NCBI GenBank assembly: GCA_027946365.1
Contig: JAPEUQ010000025.1
Coordinates: forward strand, 1 to 64,000
From: Kalmusia sp. IMI 367209
Taxonomy: Eukaryota > Ascomycota > Dothideomycetes > Pleosporales > Didymosphaeriaceae
Length of the DNA stretch: 64,000 nucleotides
Reading direction: 5' to 3'
Part shown: positions 13,701-23,592 of the stretch, in pieces
Layout: the number at the start of each line of letters is the position of its first letter
How positions within the stretch are numbered: position 1 is the stretch's first letter
Made by a program: the position numbers and the translations under genes
The notes under the pieces: generated by a model
The model's database searches: none
Seen by the model: only the letters and a program-made list of their open reading frames with translations
What the model was told of the DNA's origin: nothing

Positions 13701-14430
13701 ACTCGTGGCTGCGCTTGGTGGGGCGTTGGCACTGTGTTGGCGTTCCTGCTGGCGTTTCTGCGCTGGTAGGGTGCTGCACTTGTGCGGATAGGATGCTGCA
13801 CTTATTGGCGTTCCTGTTCTGGACAGGCTGCACTTGTGTCGGTGTTTCTGTGCTGGATAGGATGCTACACTTGTCGACGTTCCTGCGCTGGATAGGATGC
13901 TACACTCGCGTTGGCGTTCCTGTGCTCGACAGTTCCTGTGCTGGACACGATGCTGCACTCCTGTCGGCATTCCCGTGCTCGACAGTCCGCTATACTCGCG
14001 TCGGCGTTCCTGTCCAGCACAAGATGCTACACTTGTCGGCGTTCCTGTTCATCACAAGATGCCGGCGGTCCTGCGGGCGGTCCTGCGGGCGGTCCTCCGC
14101 TGGGTAGGATGCCACACTTGTGCTCGACAGTCCGCTGTACACGCGTCGGCGTTGCTGTGCCGGGTCAGATCCCATTCATGAGCTCGGGCAAGGTATCACA
14201 TACACGATGCTGTCCTCGCGTTGGCGATCCTGTCCAGCACACGATGCTCCACTCATCGGCGTCCCTGCGAGCGGTCCCCCGCTGGGTAGGACGCCACACT
14301 TGTGCGGACACGATGTTCCATATGTGCTGGACAGAGTGCCCGACAGGATGCTTCGCTGCGCTCGCGTCGGCGTTCCTGTGCTCGGTCGGATCCTGTTCGG
14401 GTGCTTGGGCAAGGTGTCGCGTATGTGCTG
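13700..14430 (+). repeat. Degenerate minisatellite, about 35-bp unit
   Basis: Variants of ggatgctacacttgtcggcgttcctgtgctggaca recur many times, with some higher-order duplication such as the gggcggtcctgc triplet near 14,070-14,095. No coding region is supported despite several long ORFs on both strands. Confidence 0.7.
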
Positions 14431-14925
14431 GACGGGATGTCGTCGCAGTGGTGCCTTGGTACAATGTCGCCGCAGTGGCTTGCTACAATGTCGTCGCACT
14501 GGCTTAGGACAATGTCGTCGCACTGGCTTGGGGCAATGTCGCCGCCGCCGTCGTCCTCGTCGTCGCTGTCGCCGTCGCATTGGCTTGGTACAATGTCGTC
14601 GTCGCAGCGCCTTGATACAATGTCGTCGCAGCGGCTTGGTTGGTACAATGTCGTCGCACTGGCTCGCTACAATGTCGCCGCAGCGGCTCGATAGGATGTC
14701 GTCGTCGTCGCATTGACTTGGTACGATGTCGCCGTCGCAGCGGCTTGGTTGGTGCGATGTCGTCGCACTGACTTGGTACAATGTTCTCGTCGCCGCACTG
14801 GCTCGGTACAATGTCGTCGTTGCAGTGGCTTGCTACAATGTCGTCGCAGTGCCTTTTGATAGGATGTCGCCGCCGCCGCCCCCCTTGTCGTCGTCGTCGC
14901 ACTGGCTCGATAAGACATCATACTT
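14431..14925 (+). repeat. 24-bp minisatellite with about 20 degenerate units
   Basis: The repeated core is tggcttggtacaatgtcgtcgcac, with expansions of gtc/gcc triplets inside some units. Variation is mostly in the gt/gc/ggta middle and in the number of gtc triplets. Long ORFs on both strands are explained by the 24-bp (3n) period. Confidence 0.8.
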
Positions 14926-15003
14926 GCGCCCGATGGGATGTTTGTGCTTGGGGATGTAGTACCTGCGCGCGGTGGGATGTTTGTGCTTGGGGATGCAATA
15001 CTC
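14925..15003 (+). repeat. About 39-bp tandem repeat, 2 copies
   Basis: The core ggtgggatgtttgtgcttgg ggatg is present twice with few differences, at the end of the minisatellite block. Confidence 0.7.
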
Positions 15004-15282
15004 GGCATGCAATACATAGGCTTCAGGTCACGGCGGTCAAATGGAACATGTGCATGGCTAAGAGAATGCTCTTTTTTTGGTTTTAGTCCACTACCCTACA
15101 TACAAACATTAAGTATACAGATCCTGAAGTGTCGCTTGGTCTCCAGTTGAAAGCAAACCGCATGAACGACATATTACCTCCTTTTTACCCTTCCATTATA
15201 TCGCACCATGTCCACGAAGCTCCGGTATGTCTTGTCGCTACTCTCTCCGTTGCCGTTGTCGCTGCCGCCGGCACCCCCACTC

Positions 15283-16644
15283 TCAATCATCCAATACGAC
15301 CACGGTCGGCGTCGGCGTGCGCATGCGAGGCAGGATCAACTGGTGACCACGCCACTCGATCGGATTGACCGGCGCTGATGCCAAGGGTACCCGGTAGTCG
15401 GGATGAGTGCCAACAGGAGGTAGCAGCGTCCGAGGCGTATCGATCGCCGCGGGTACCCCAGGTACGAAGAAGTATCGTCCTCGTGTTCAGTTAGTCACAA
15501 GGTTTCTCGCCGGTGTCAATTTTTGAAAGCTGCAACATACCTTCAGATCCATGAATGACATCAATCCCGTCGGGGCGCGAGTTTGAATGCGGCGCGTCTG
15601 TAGCCGGATCGTATTTAGGGGGAGGATCAGGAAGGAAACGGGGAACCTCAGGTGGAGGCGCTCGGGGCATTATAGGTGCCAATACACGCTGTGGGGTCTC
15701 GGAAGCTGAGCCAGACGCAAGAGCTTGGCCAGACGCACGAGATGCACGAGATCCACCAGATGCAGAAGATGCACGAGATGCACGAGATGAGCTGGAAGCA
15801 CGACCTCCGCGACCTCCACGGGATGCGCGAGCTCCACGGCCCCCACGAGGTGGGGTAGGCGCACGGACGGGGCTAGGCGAACGAGCTGGGTCGGAGCCGG
15901 AGTCAAGGCTAGCAGAACGGGTTCGGCCAGTCGCAAGAGGTACGCCATTCAGATACAGATAATCTTCCGGGAGAAAGTTAGGGCTCGTAGCAAGAACTCG
16001 GCGAGCCGTAGGAGCGCTGCCAGTCGGGTTCTGATTGTTGCCTTGGGCACTTGCGCCTTGCTGACGCTCGCGAAAGGAAGCGTGGTATTCGATCGTTTTG
16101 CCAGACGCAGGAGCTGGGCCAGGCGCAGGAGCTCCTTCAGTCGGGTTCTGATTAGCTCCCGAGAGAAGGTAAGGGCTGGCAGAAGGCGCTTGAGCCGTCG
16201 CAGTCGTCAGGTCACCATTGTCATGCATGTTCGTAGGGATTCGCCTGAAGCTGTGATACTGGAACCAGGCTGCCACCCAATTGTCTGGTTCGTCGCCTTC
16301 GAGACAGTGGCCTTTGGCATAGTACTCTTGCGTCTGAGGGCTGGCCGTCTTGACGATAGCTAGCCTCATCTCCCGCACAGCATTCGGCTCCAAGTGTTCC
16401 AATTTATACGGCGGCGCGATGTGATCTCGCATCGCTTTAGCGGTTCTAGCGCCATGGTCCACGGCTAATGCGTCTCTTGCTTTCAGAGCTTCAGCCTAAT
16501 GAATAGGTAAGTAATGGTGGTCCCACCTCGATTGGAAATACTTACACGGAGTGCTTTGTAGGCTTGGACGCCGTATGGGCCGACCAAGCCAAGGTTGTAC
16601 ATCAATATCTTTTTTGAACAGGTCTTGGGCGGATGCCAAGCCAT
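15283..16644 (-). CDS. Unidentified three-exon protein, 416 residues, Ser/Arg/Gly-rich middle
   Basis: I do not recognise the family. A three-exon minus-strand model fits: exons 16,644-16,546, 16,495-15,541 and 15,479-15,283, with introns of 50 bp (gtaagt...attag) and 61 bp (gtatgt...gactaac...cacgag). Exon lengths sum to 1,251, exactly 417 codons with the TGA stop, and both junctions keep the frame, which supports the model over the unspliced ORF. The N-terminal about 115 residues are ordinary mixed sequence (MAWHPPKTCSKK start; a NWVAAWFQYHSFR segment near the end). The middle, about residues 120-340, is rich in Ser, Arg, Gly, Ala and Pro, including RASRASSASGGSRASRAS. The last 66 residues are Pro/Val-rich and end LDD. 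A further upstream exon is possible, because ctttctttaccag just before the ATG looks like an acceptor. Likely disordered; function unknown. Confidence 0.6.
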
Positions 16645-16689
16645 CTTTGTTGTTCGGAGATCTGGTAAAGAAAGAGTGAGGGGAATGAG

Positions 16690-16815
16690 GGCCCAAGGCC
16701 AGTTGAAGACGAGGGATGGAGGGCCCAAGACAGATTGAAATCGAGGGGATGGAGGGCCCGGGGCAAGTTAAAATAGAGGAAATGGGGGGGGACCTGGGCA
16801 AGTCGAAAATGAGGG
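16690..16815 (-). repeat. About 31-34-bp imperfect tandem repeat, 4 copies
   Basis: The unit gatggagggcccaagacagattgaaatcgagg recurs four times with substitutions, about 50 bp upstream of the ATG of the three-exon gene, so it lies in its probable 5' untranslated or promoter region. Confidence 0.7.
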
Positions 16816-17400
16816 CGATGCGGATACCCGCGTCGCTCAAGCCATGTCTCATGTGCACAACTTTACTCTGATACAGAAAACGGCGGTGGTGCTACCCGTC
16901 AGTGGGGTTAGCCTTGCGATGATTGGTCAACCGTTCTTTGCAATGTTACCTTTGCATGTACGTCGCCCCACGCACACCTGGGGTAGGCGGATCCTCTTGC
17001 TGATACCTGATACTATTTTGCTAAAAGTCGCACCCTAGATACTGTAGAAGTTGACATGATCGAGCTCGGAAACAATGAACGTGGTTGTTCGGGGATGAAA
17101 TGCGTGAAAGACGGCCAAAAATCAGGTAAAGAGCGGGGCAGGCGCCGGCCGATGAGAGGTCACCGCACAGAAAACAAGAAACAATGAAAATTCTTCAGTC
17201 GCACGACAGCTTCGAAATTCCAAGATGAGCGAGTAACGTCGATCGCAAAACCCAAGGAAATATAGGGGCGACGAACGAAAATGCGGTCAACGACAGCTCC
17301 TTCGCTGCCCGTGAATGGCTGGCGAACGAATGGGGAAATGGCCCTCGACTAGCTTCGCCTCCGCGTTTGCGGGGAGCATTCATCTCCACGCCATTGACTA

Positions 17401-17528
17401 GCGAAGAGCGATTAGCTTGACGAAGTAAATTAGCGAAGAGTAACTAGCTTGACGCAGGAAACTAGTGAAGCGTGGTTAGCTCGACGCAGGCGACCACCGA
17501 AGAGCAGTTAGCTCGACGGGCCCACCCA
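17401..17528 (+). repeat. 32-bp tandem repeat, 4 copies, overlapping a gene's 3' end
   Basis: Units start at 17,401, 17,433, 17,465 and 17,497 (gcgaagagcgattagcttga..., gcgaagagtaactagcttga..., gtgaagcgtggttagctcga..., ccgaagagcagttagctcga...). The last unit contains the stop codon and final codons of the 602-residue gene. Confidence 0.85.
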
Positions 17529-19316
17529 ATCGATGGGATACACAACGACATTTGCGCCGCCTGCCTGGAGAAGCTTCGTGATCCACTCGCTCCGTAACGT
17601 GTGGAGAGCAGCTGGGTAGCCTTTGTACTCGGGACACTCGTCAGCCAAGGACAAATCGCCGTTGTCATCCGACTGGACAACATGTCCTTGTTCAAGGATG
17701 TCGGTCAGCTGCATTATGTACTCGTATTCGCTATCGTCTAGAGGTTTCATTTTCTCGACGAGGCCCTCATTGCGGAGCGTCTCGGACACGTCGCGGGCCT
17801 GCTTAAACGGACGGAAACTACGCAGAAAGCCAACCCAATAGCCAAGGAGGACTTTGGAAGACAAGTCCCATACTTCGATCTGACTCTTGACGGTATCATT
17901 CTTGAACGCCGTCTTTTCGATTGCGCCTCGACGAATGTAGTCCAAGTTCCAGAAGAGGACGTAGAAAACCAAAAATACGTCGTGCCATGGCCTCCTGATG
18001 GGCCTCTGTCTACTCAAGATCCGTGATTTGAGCAGATCCAAACATTGCTTTTCGACGACCTTCATACGCTGGAGGGCAACGACATCCATTTGGTGATGCA
18101 TGGCGGATGAGACCGGCCCGCGAAGAAAGCCGTGCTCTGACCGGCCCAAGCCACCACCCTGTGATATAATAGAGAGACACACCAGGCGCATGACAAGTTC
18201 GAAGATGGTGTAGTATGCTCGACGTTTGCGCACAACCTCTCTGAAGGTGAGTGTTGCAATCTTGTCGTTCTGGACAAGCTCGAATAGCCAATCTTCAACA
18301 GAGCTTTCTAGAGCAGTGAAATATCCGTTACAAGATTGCTTCAAGAGACTGGAGTCGGGGATTGCAAAAGACTCGGCAAATGACTCGGAGATTGCAGAAG
18401 GCAGCCGGACTTTGCGGGCCTTAAACTTCATGGCTCGCAGCTGCATCACCTCTTTACCATCAGGCAAAAGCCAGGTGACTTCCAAGGGATAGAGCCGTCG
18501 CCCATTTCTCCTTGGTGCCCACATGTACTCTACAGGCTGTCCCTCCATCTGTTTGAAGGGGCCATGGCCTGTGGCTCGATTAGCGCGGTGATTGCAGCCA
18601 TGAATGGATAGGCACTTACAATGGCGGACCAGAATGACGCGATCAAGGCAAACTCTCATGCATGGCAGACCGAACGAGCGATGGGAGTCCTTCAATCGAG
18701 CGCATGGCTTGCAAGGGCCACCGGGTATACCGTCTCTACACTGTGCAACGTTAGCTGCCGGTGCACTTTCCAACACGCGGCAAGCGAAACATATCTCGAT
18801 GCGTCTGAATTTACATCGTATACACTGCGCGTCTATGCGCTCTTCACGCGCCACGCGTCGCAGGCGTCGCTGAGCTTGTGCAGGGTCTTCCCTTTGTGTT
18901 CGTGTCGTAGAGACAGCCATCTCGTGCTGGGATTGAGTCGCATACGGGTTAGGATGGAAGTCAGTCGCGGGGAGACTCGGGTACAGCTGGTTTAGTTCTT
19001 CAAATTGCGATTCCAGAGTAGCCAAGTCATCGTCGGTAGGAAGCCATGCTTGCGAAGAAGATGCATTCGAGAGACTTGTTGGCTGGTAAAAATCTTCGAA
19101 TGCTTGGGGGTCCCATTCTTCCACGTTCCAATCTTCCACGTTCCAATCTTCCACGTTCCAGTCTTCCACGTTCCAGTCTTCCATGTTCCAGTCTTCCGGG
19201 TTCCAGTCTTGCATGCCTGCATTTGGATCTGCAAAAGCTTGAATCTCATCGAACACGTTGCTCGGAAGGGGTAACCACTCCGGCAAGTCAGGGGAACGCG
19301 GCAGCCTTGGATACAT
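17508..19316 (-). CDS. Cysteine-rich, probable zinc-binding nuclear protein, 602 residues
   Basis: One long intact ORF with ATG at 19,316. Residues about 36-68 are five-residue repeats (consensus DWNVE), an acidic, Trp-rich segment. Residues about 165-235 are Cys-rich: CIRCKFRRIEICFAC, then C..GPCKPCARL and GLPCMRVC. The spacing CxxC(x7)C...CxxC(x9-10)C resembles a Zn2Cys6 fungal cluster but does not match its strict CxxC(x6)C form. Basic residues (RRLRRVAREE) precede it. The remaining about 360 residues are mixed helical sequence with no domain I can name; a fungal transcription-factor-like middle region is possible. The last codons lie inside a 32-bp tandem repeat, so the C-terminus may be recently altered. 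Zinc binding and nuclear location are inferences. Confidence 0.7.
   Translation of the reverse strand: MYPRLPRSPDLPEWLPLPSNVFDEIQAFADPNAGMQDWNPEDWNMEDWNVEDWNVEDWNVEDWNVEEWDPQAFEDFYQPTSLSNASSSQAWLPTDDDLATLESQFEELNQLYPSLPATDFHPNPYATQSQHEMAVSTTRTQREDPAQAQRRLRRVAREERIDAQCIRCKFRRIEICFACRVLESAPAANVAQCRDGIPGGPCKPCARLKDSHRSFGLPCMRVCLDRVILVRHCKCLSIHGCNHRANRATGHGPFKQMEGQPVEYMWAPRRNGRRLYPLEVTWLLPDGKEVMQLRAMKFKARKVRLPSAISESFAESFAIPDSSLLKQSCNGYFTALESSVEDWLFELVQNDKIATLTFREVVRKRRAYYTIFELVMRLVCLSIISQGGGLGRSEHGFLRGPVSSAMHHQMDVVALQRMKVVEKQCLDLLKSRILSRQRPIRRPWHDVFLVFYVLFWNLDYIRRGAIEKTAFKNDTVKSQIEVWDLSSKVLLGYWVGFLRSFRPFKQARDVSETLRNEGLVEKMKPLDDSEYEYIMQLTDILEQGHVVQSDDNGDLSLADECPEYKGYPAALHTLRSEWITKLLQAGGANVVVYPIDWVGPSS
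19111..19213 (-). repeat. 15-bp coding tandem repeat (DWNVE), about 7 copies
   Basis: Minus-strand unit gactggaacgtggaa, almost identical copies, encoding Asp-Trp-Asn-Val/Met/Pro-Glu. The 15-bp period keeps the frame of the 602-residue gene. Synonymous differences are few, suggesting recent expansion. Confidence 0.9.
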
Positions 19317-19319
19317 CTT

Positions 19320-21650
19320 TCCGTTCAGGAAGAGACTTTACCTGGCAAAAGAAGAGCGAAGTTTTGGGGTTGCAAAAGCGAAAGAGCAGGCGTATAAATA
19401 GGAAGATGGGGGGCAGCCAGACCGTCAGCAGGTGGGCACGCCGAGGTTCCAGCACTTCGAAAAAGCACTGTTATATTATGCATCGATCATCCGTGGCGGC
19501 GTGATAGGCATGCTCATTGGTTGGTAGCCTGCCGTCACCGCCACCTTGACGACATTGCGTCCGTATCTCCCTCAAGACTCTTGATCTGAGTCCAAATGCG
19601 GGCCTACGTGCATGGCGGCGTGGCGGATCGTGGTGTTGGCCATCAGCCGGCGATGTAGTCGTGACAAAGGTGTGGTTGGTCCGATCCGCATCTCGATTCC
19701 GACCTTCCTCATGCATCGCCGAGGACCAGGCTGAACCTTGCCTGGAAGGATGACGGCCGAGCATTTCCGATATCACAACCTATACGAAACCGAATGGAGT
19801 CGCTGCTGCATCTCGCCGGAGTGCGCCCATTACTGGGCATTGCACATGGTGAAAGAGGGGGTTCGTGAAAGCCAGCCTGCTTCATGTTCTCGTGAGAGAA
19901 GACTTCTTGTCGGGGGTTTTCAGTGTATTCCCTAGCTTTCAGCACAAGTGTCTCTAGCGCTTTTGCTAACGACTGACTTGGATTAACTTGAAGCGATTAA
20001 CACCTGGGTATATTAGCTCGTGCCGGGGTTCCAACCAATCGAGAACCGCCGGAGGATCTGATCTGATCGGAGGCTAAATTGGCCAAACTCTACGAACCCC
20101 ACGCGTCCAAGCTCTGTATACGCGCGGAGGTTCAACTATAACCTTAAATCGACTGCATCCTCAAGTCCTTTGAAGGTCCGCAGTCCGCAATCCGGCGTGA
20201 GAGTGGAATTCCCCATGTGAAACGGCGTCGCGACAGGGGTGAGATTGCCAAGCGAGCAAACTTTGCCAGCCTCGCGCCTCGCTGAGGAATGTTCACGAAC
20301 GCGCCCACCCCACCTTCACGGCCACCTACAAGACGCTGCTGTCTTCGGGGGGGGCATCCGAGACGCTCTCTGGCGCGCTTGAAGTCTCTCCCGCTTGCGC
20401 GCATCGCGTGTGGGCTCGACGCAGGATGAAGACGGCTGCCAGCCCCGCGCCCCTCTCCTCGCAACGCACAGCCTAGCCAAAGGACGGTACGTTAGCGCGG
20501 GCCAACTGGGGACCCGGCGCAATGGCCAGACTGACACTAGACAGGATGGACTCGCCGCCGCGGAGAGACTCGGTCCTGCCCGAGAGGAGACTCGTCTCCC
20601 TGCCCCAGGACAATCAGCGCACCGCATCGCCCATTCCACGCGAGGGGGAGCCAACGAGCGAGCTGGAGGACGCCAGGTCGAGCGGGACAAATGGCGCAAG
20701 GTCGGGCGGGACACATCGAGGGAGCAAGGCAGACGTGGCGCGTCGAGCGTCGAGGGGGGCAGGCCGCACCGAGGGCTTCGTCCGGGCAAAACGCGTGCAG
20801 GGCTTCGTCGCGCATCGCAACCGGGTGCGCTGACAGAGTCTTCACGTCTTCTTGTACCGGCATGGCTGCTCGTGTGCCCCAAGGGCCGATCCAGTCCATC
20901 GTAGCGCGTCCGGTAGCAAATGGCTCAAGGCGCGACGAGACAGGTCTTCGGCCCATGGCGCGCCTTCAGGTCCCGACGGCACGCTGCTCCCAGGGAGATT
21001 CCGCAATGTGTGAAACTCGTCTCCTTTGGGGACTCGGGCATGCTGACGCAATGCACAGGATGCGAACGTAAATGAGACACGTCTGGCCGCGCACATCCAA
21101 GTCGTCAAGGAAGGCACCGCTTGAGACCCTCGGTCGACGCCTCTCAGCCCATCGTCCCCGCGTTCTCAGCGGAATCCACAACGGTAAGCGTTCCCTTTTG
21201 ATCCCACGTCGTCGCTCACGACCGAAACGTCTTTGCAGGACCCGAGCGTGGAGAGTGCGAGGCTTGGTCGCACGAGCCTAACTCGCTATCACACCGTTTC
21301 GGTAGCGGTCGCACCGTTGAGAGGGGCGTGGCGGCCGCACTGTCGAGGCGAACTGACCCCCCCCCATCGAGTCGACGCCCGCGAAATCCACTCCCGCCGA
21401 GTCCATTCCTCCGCCGTTCGAATCCACGCCTCTTGCTGAGCGCCGTGGTTACCTTCCGCCGAGTCCACGCCAGCCGAATGGACGTAGCTGTCACACGGTT
21501 GGGATAACGGTCGCAACGGTCTAGGCGGCGGTGGCACCGTCGAGCAGGACGTGGTGGTCACACAGTCTGCGTGGACGTCTGAGCGCCGGAGACTAGTCTG
21601 GTCGAGTGCCAGCATATAAGACGTTGACGGTACGCTCTGGAGAGGGTCAG
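19320..21650. other. GC-rich stretch without a supported gene
   Basis: ORFs of up to 188 codons overlap on both strands between 20,144 and 21,120, but they look like products of GC-rich composition: no domain, no splice-consistent model, heavy Arg/Pro/Ala bias. An imperfect direct repeat is present near 21,285-21,360 and 21,487-21,560 (listed separately). Nothing else is supported. Confidence 0.5.
21285..21560 (+). repeat. Imperfect direct repeat, about 200-bp spacing
   Basis: tatcacaccgtttcggtagcggtcgcaccgtt...gcgtggcggccgcactgtcgag near 21,287 is echoed by tgtcacacggttgggataacggtcgcaacggt...gcggcggtggcaccgtcgag near 21,489. The segment between them carries repeated ccgccgagtccac motifs. 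Confidence 0.55.
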
Positions 21651-21673
21651 GGCCATTGCGACTTCATCTCGCC

Positions 21674-23015
21674 ATGGCTGATCCAAGAGCAAATGCCGTC
21701 GACGAGACGTATCCGGACGGAGACATCGCTCGCTACGAAATCGCGGTATGCTTCAGCCTCCCTGCCCTTCTCGCACGGAGAGATTTTCCCAGGCTAATCC
21801 GAATTCAGAGAACGACACAGCCAGTCGGAGTGCCCCTGCTAGAGCTGCACGTCGCTCTCGTCACCGAGTGTTGTGTGCCTAAGCTCTCATGCAATCAAAG
21901 GTACGGTCACCGGATCGTCATCTTGTCCGTGAAGGAGCGATGCGCTGACAGGGGAGCAGTGGTGCTGGACCGAGTGCCGCGGTTGAGGATGGCGATGTCG
22001 ACAAGGTGGAAAGCGAAGAGGTCGACAAGATTCGGACCCAAGACAACGTCCTCCTTGCTGGGTATGTGCTGTTCGGGTGTTCTTTTGTTTTCGCATTCGC
22101 TGATGGCACCAGCAAGCTCGGACAGAATGCAGCTCTGGGACCTGGGTTGCCGATCACTACAGTTTGCACGACCGTCAACATCATGTGTGCTTCGTCGATG
22201 AACGCGATTGCAGTGGGCGCACAAGGCCTGAAGCTACAAGGCCATCGTGAGCGACACTTGCGTGCATCTGCGCCGGGCAGCGACCAGCTCGAGCGCGGTG
22301 AGCCTGTCGGAGCGATGTTGCCAGCAACTCTCATGCAGAAGTATGGATAGAGATGTGGCGTTGTCAACTTTTCGGATGGTCATGTCGTCGAGCTCGTGCC
22401 ATGTTACTTTCAATTGTTTCTTTCGTGGGAAGGTGGTTGTTGCGGGCTGTCTGGCAGGTAGCTCTGCTTCGCGCAACCGACAGCTTGCCAGCTTCGATCT
22501 CTTTGTTCAGGCCGTTCCGGTCGATCTGGCACGATGCCCCTGAATGGTATTCTCGAGTGGGGGTACAAGGGCTTCGTCGGCATCGATGTACGCGTCGTGG
22601 CTGTGTTCGTCTCTCTCTGCTGTATTGTACAATGACTTCAAGTAGTCATGGTCTGGCCTTCGACGGGCCGCACGAGTGTGATTTGCTGCCGAACTTCTTG
22701 CTCGTCTCGTCTTTCTCTTGTCGCGTCATCTTTTCCAACAGGCGTACATGCTCGATTGGAAATGAGGCGGACCTTGGCCTCGATGGTCGCCTTTGCCGCC
22801 ATAACGTTTCCGACAGCTGGCGATTTGGACGCACCAGGGCTTTTCGAATGCCTGTCGCTATCCTTTCCTTTCGAGGCATGGCGTGGAACGTCGGACTGGG
22901 GTCTACCCGATCGACCGTCGCCTTGCGCGCTGGTCTTCTGGGGTGGACGTCAACGCTGGGGCTCCTTCGTGCCAGCGGGGATCGTTGCGATGCTGCGCTG
23001 CCGCCTCCTGTGGCG
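21674..23015. other. Coding-like region, strand and structure unresolved
   Basis: Both strands contain protein-like stretches. On plus, an ATG at 21,674 (MADPRANAVDETYPDGDIAR) is followed by a good donor (gtatgc) and later by an open frame ending at 22,350 that reads VDKVESEEVDKIRTQDN. On minus, protein-like pieces lie near 22,880-22,690 (NVMAAKATIEAKVRLISN), 22,660-22,520 (DYLKSLYNTAERDEHS), 22,476-22,234 (KKQLKVTWHELDDMTIRK) and 22,224-21,907 (SKEDVVLGPNLVDLFAFH). No frame-consistent exon chain could be completed on either strand, so the region is flagged as probably genic or formerly genic. Confidence 0.35.
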
Positions 23016-23017
23016 CA

Positions 23018-23591
23018 CTAAATCGCCGACGGGGGTCTGAGACATTGTGGTGACACAGGCGCCGTCTGTTCCGTGGTAGAGGATGCCACCTGCTGAAGCT
23101 TGTCGGGATGGAAGAAATTAGCACCTCTCGCACATTGGTCGTGTTGAACGCGCTTACAACTTGGGTGATGCTTGACGAAGCTTCCGCCATCATTATCCCA
23201 TCGCCATCGTCTTCGTCGTCGTCGTCAATGGCGTCGGACCCGTTGGTCTTAGCCTGGATATCGATGCCGGACACGCAATGCTGATAATGCGGAAGGGCAT
23301 TCGAGAGGTCTGTGGCAAGCTTGGCGGTTGCACAGTATGGCTGCCAGCGGAGGCATGGCCGGGTAGTGAAGACGTCTGCGTGGGAGCAGGCGTAGGCTAA
23401 ATCCTTCATTTCGCGAGTTAGCACAGGCACATGTGCAAGTGGTCAGCAGCGCTATTGGAGAGGGGATACTTACATTCGGCGACGCTCGATACGGGCTGTT
23501 GACGACGGCAGCGAGCTCCTGGCCGGCTCCTCGGCAGAGGCTGATGCTGGTGGTGTCGGCCCGTAATAGTCCTCCTTTGCGACATGGTCAT
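23018..23591 (-). CDS. Unidentified small three-exon gene, 145 residues, acidic patch
   Basis: Not recognised. The model has exons 23,591-23,474, 23,396-23,158 and 23,098-23,018. The introns are 77 bp (gtaagt...gctaac...atttag) and 59 bp (gtaagc...gctaat...gacaag), each with donor, branch-like and acceptor signals. Exon lengths total 438, 146 codons including the TAG stop, and junction phases agree. The middle exon encodes YACSHADVFTTRPCLRWQPY and later an acidic run IDDDDEDDGDG. It lies directly downstream, on the same strand, of the duplicated exon array, whose nearest unit is at about 23,700, so it may be the 3' part of a larger gene whose upstream exons were multiplied. The start is uncertain for that reason. 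Confidence 0.45.
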
Positions 23592-23592
23592 G

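Noticed and set aside
12860..15010. Many ORFs of 60-211 codons on both strands
   Set aside because: They follow the tandem repeats (3n periods, GC-rich) and overlap each other in all frames. No motif or splice structure supports them.
20144..21120. ORFs up to 188 codons on both strands in GC-rich DNA
   Set aside because: Arg/Pro/Ala-biased products with no domain; both strands are equally open, as expected from composition.
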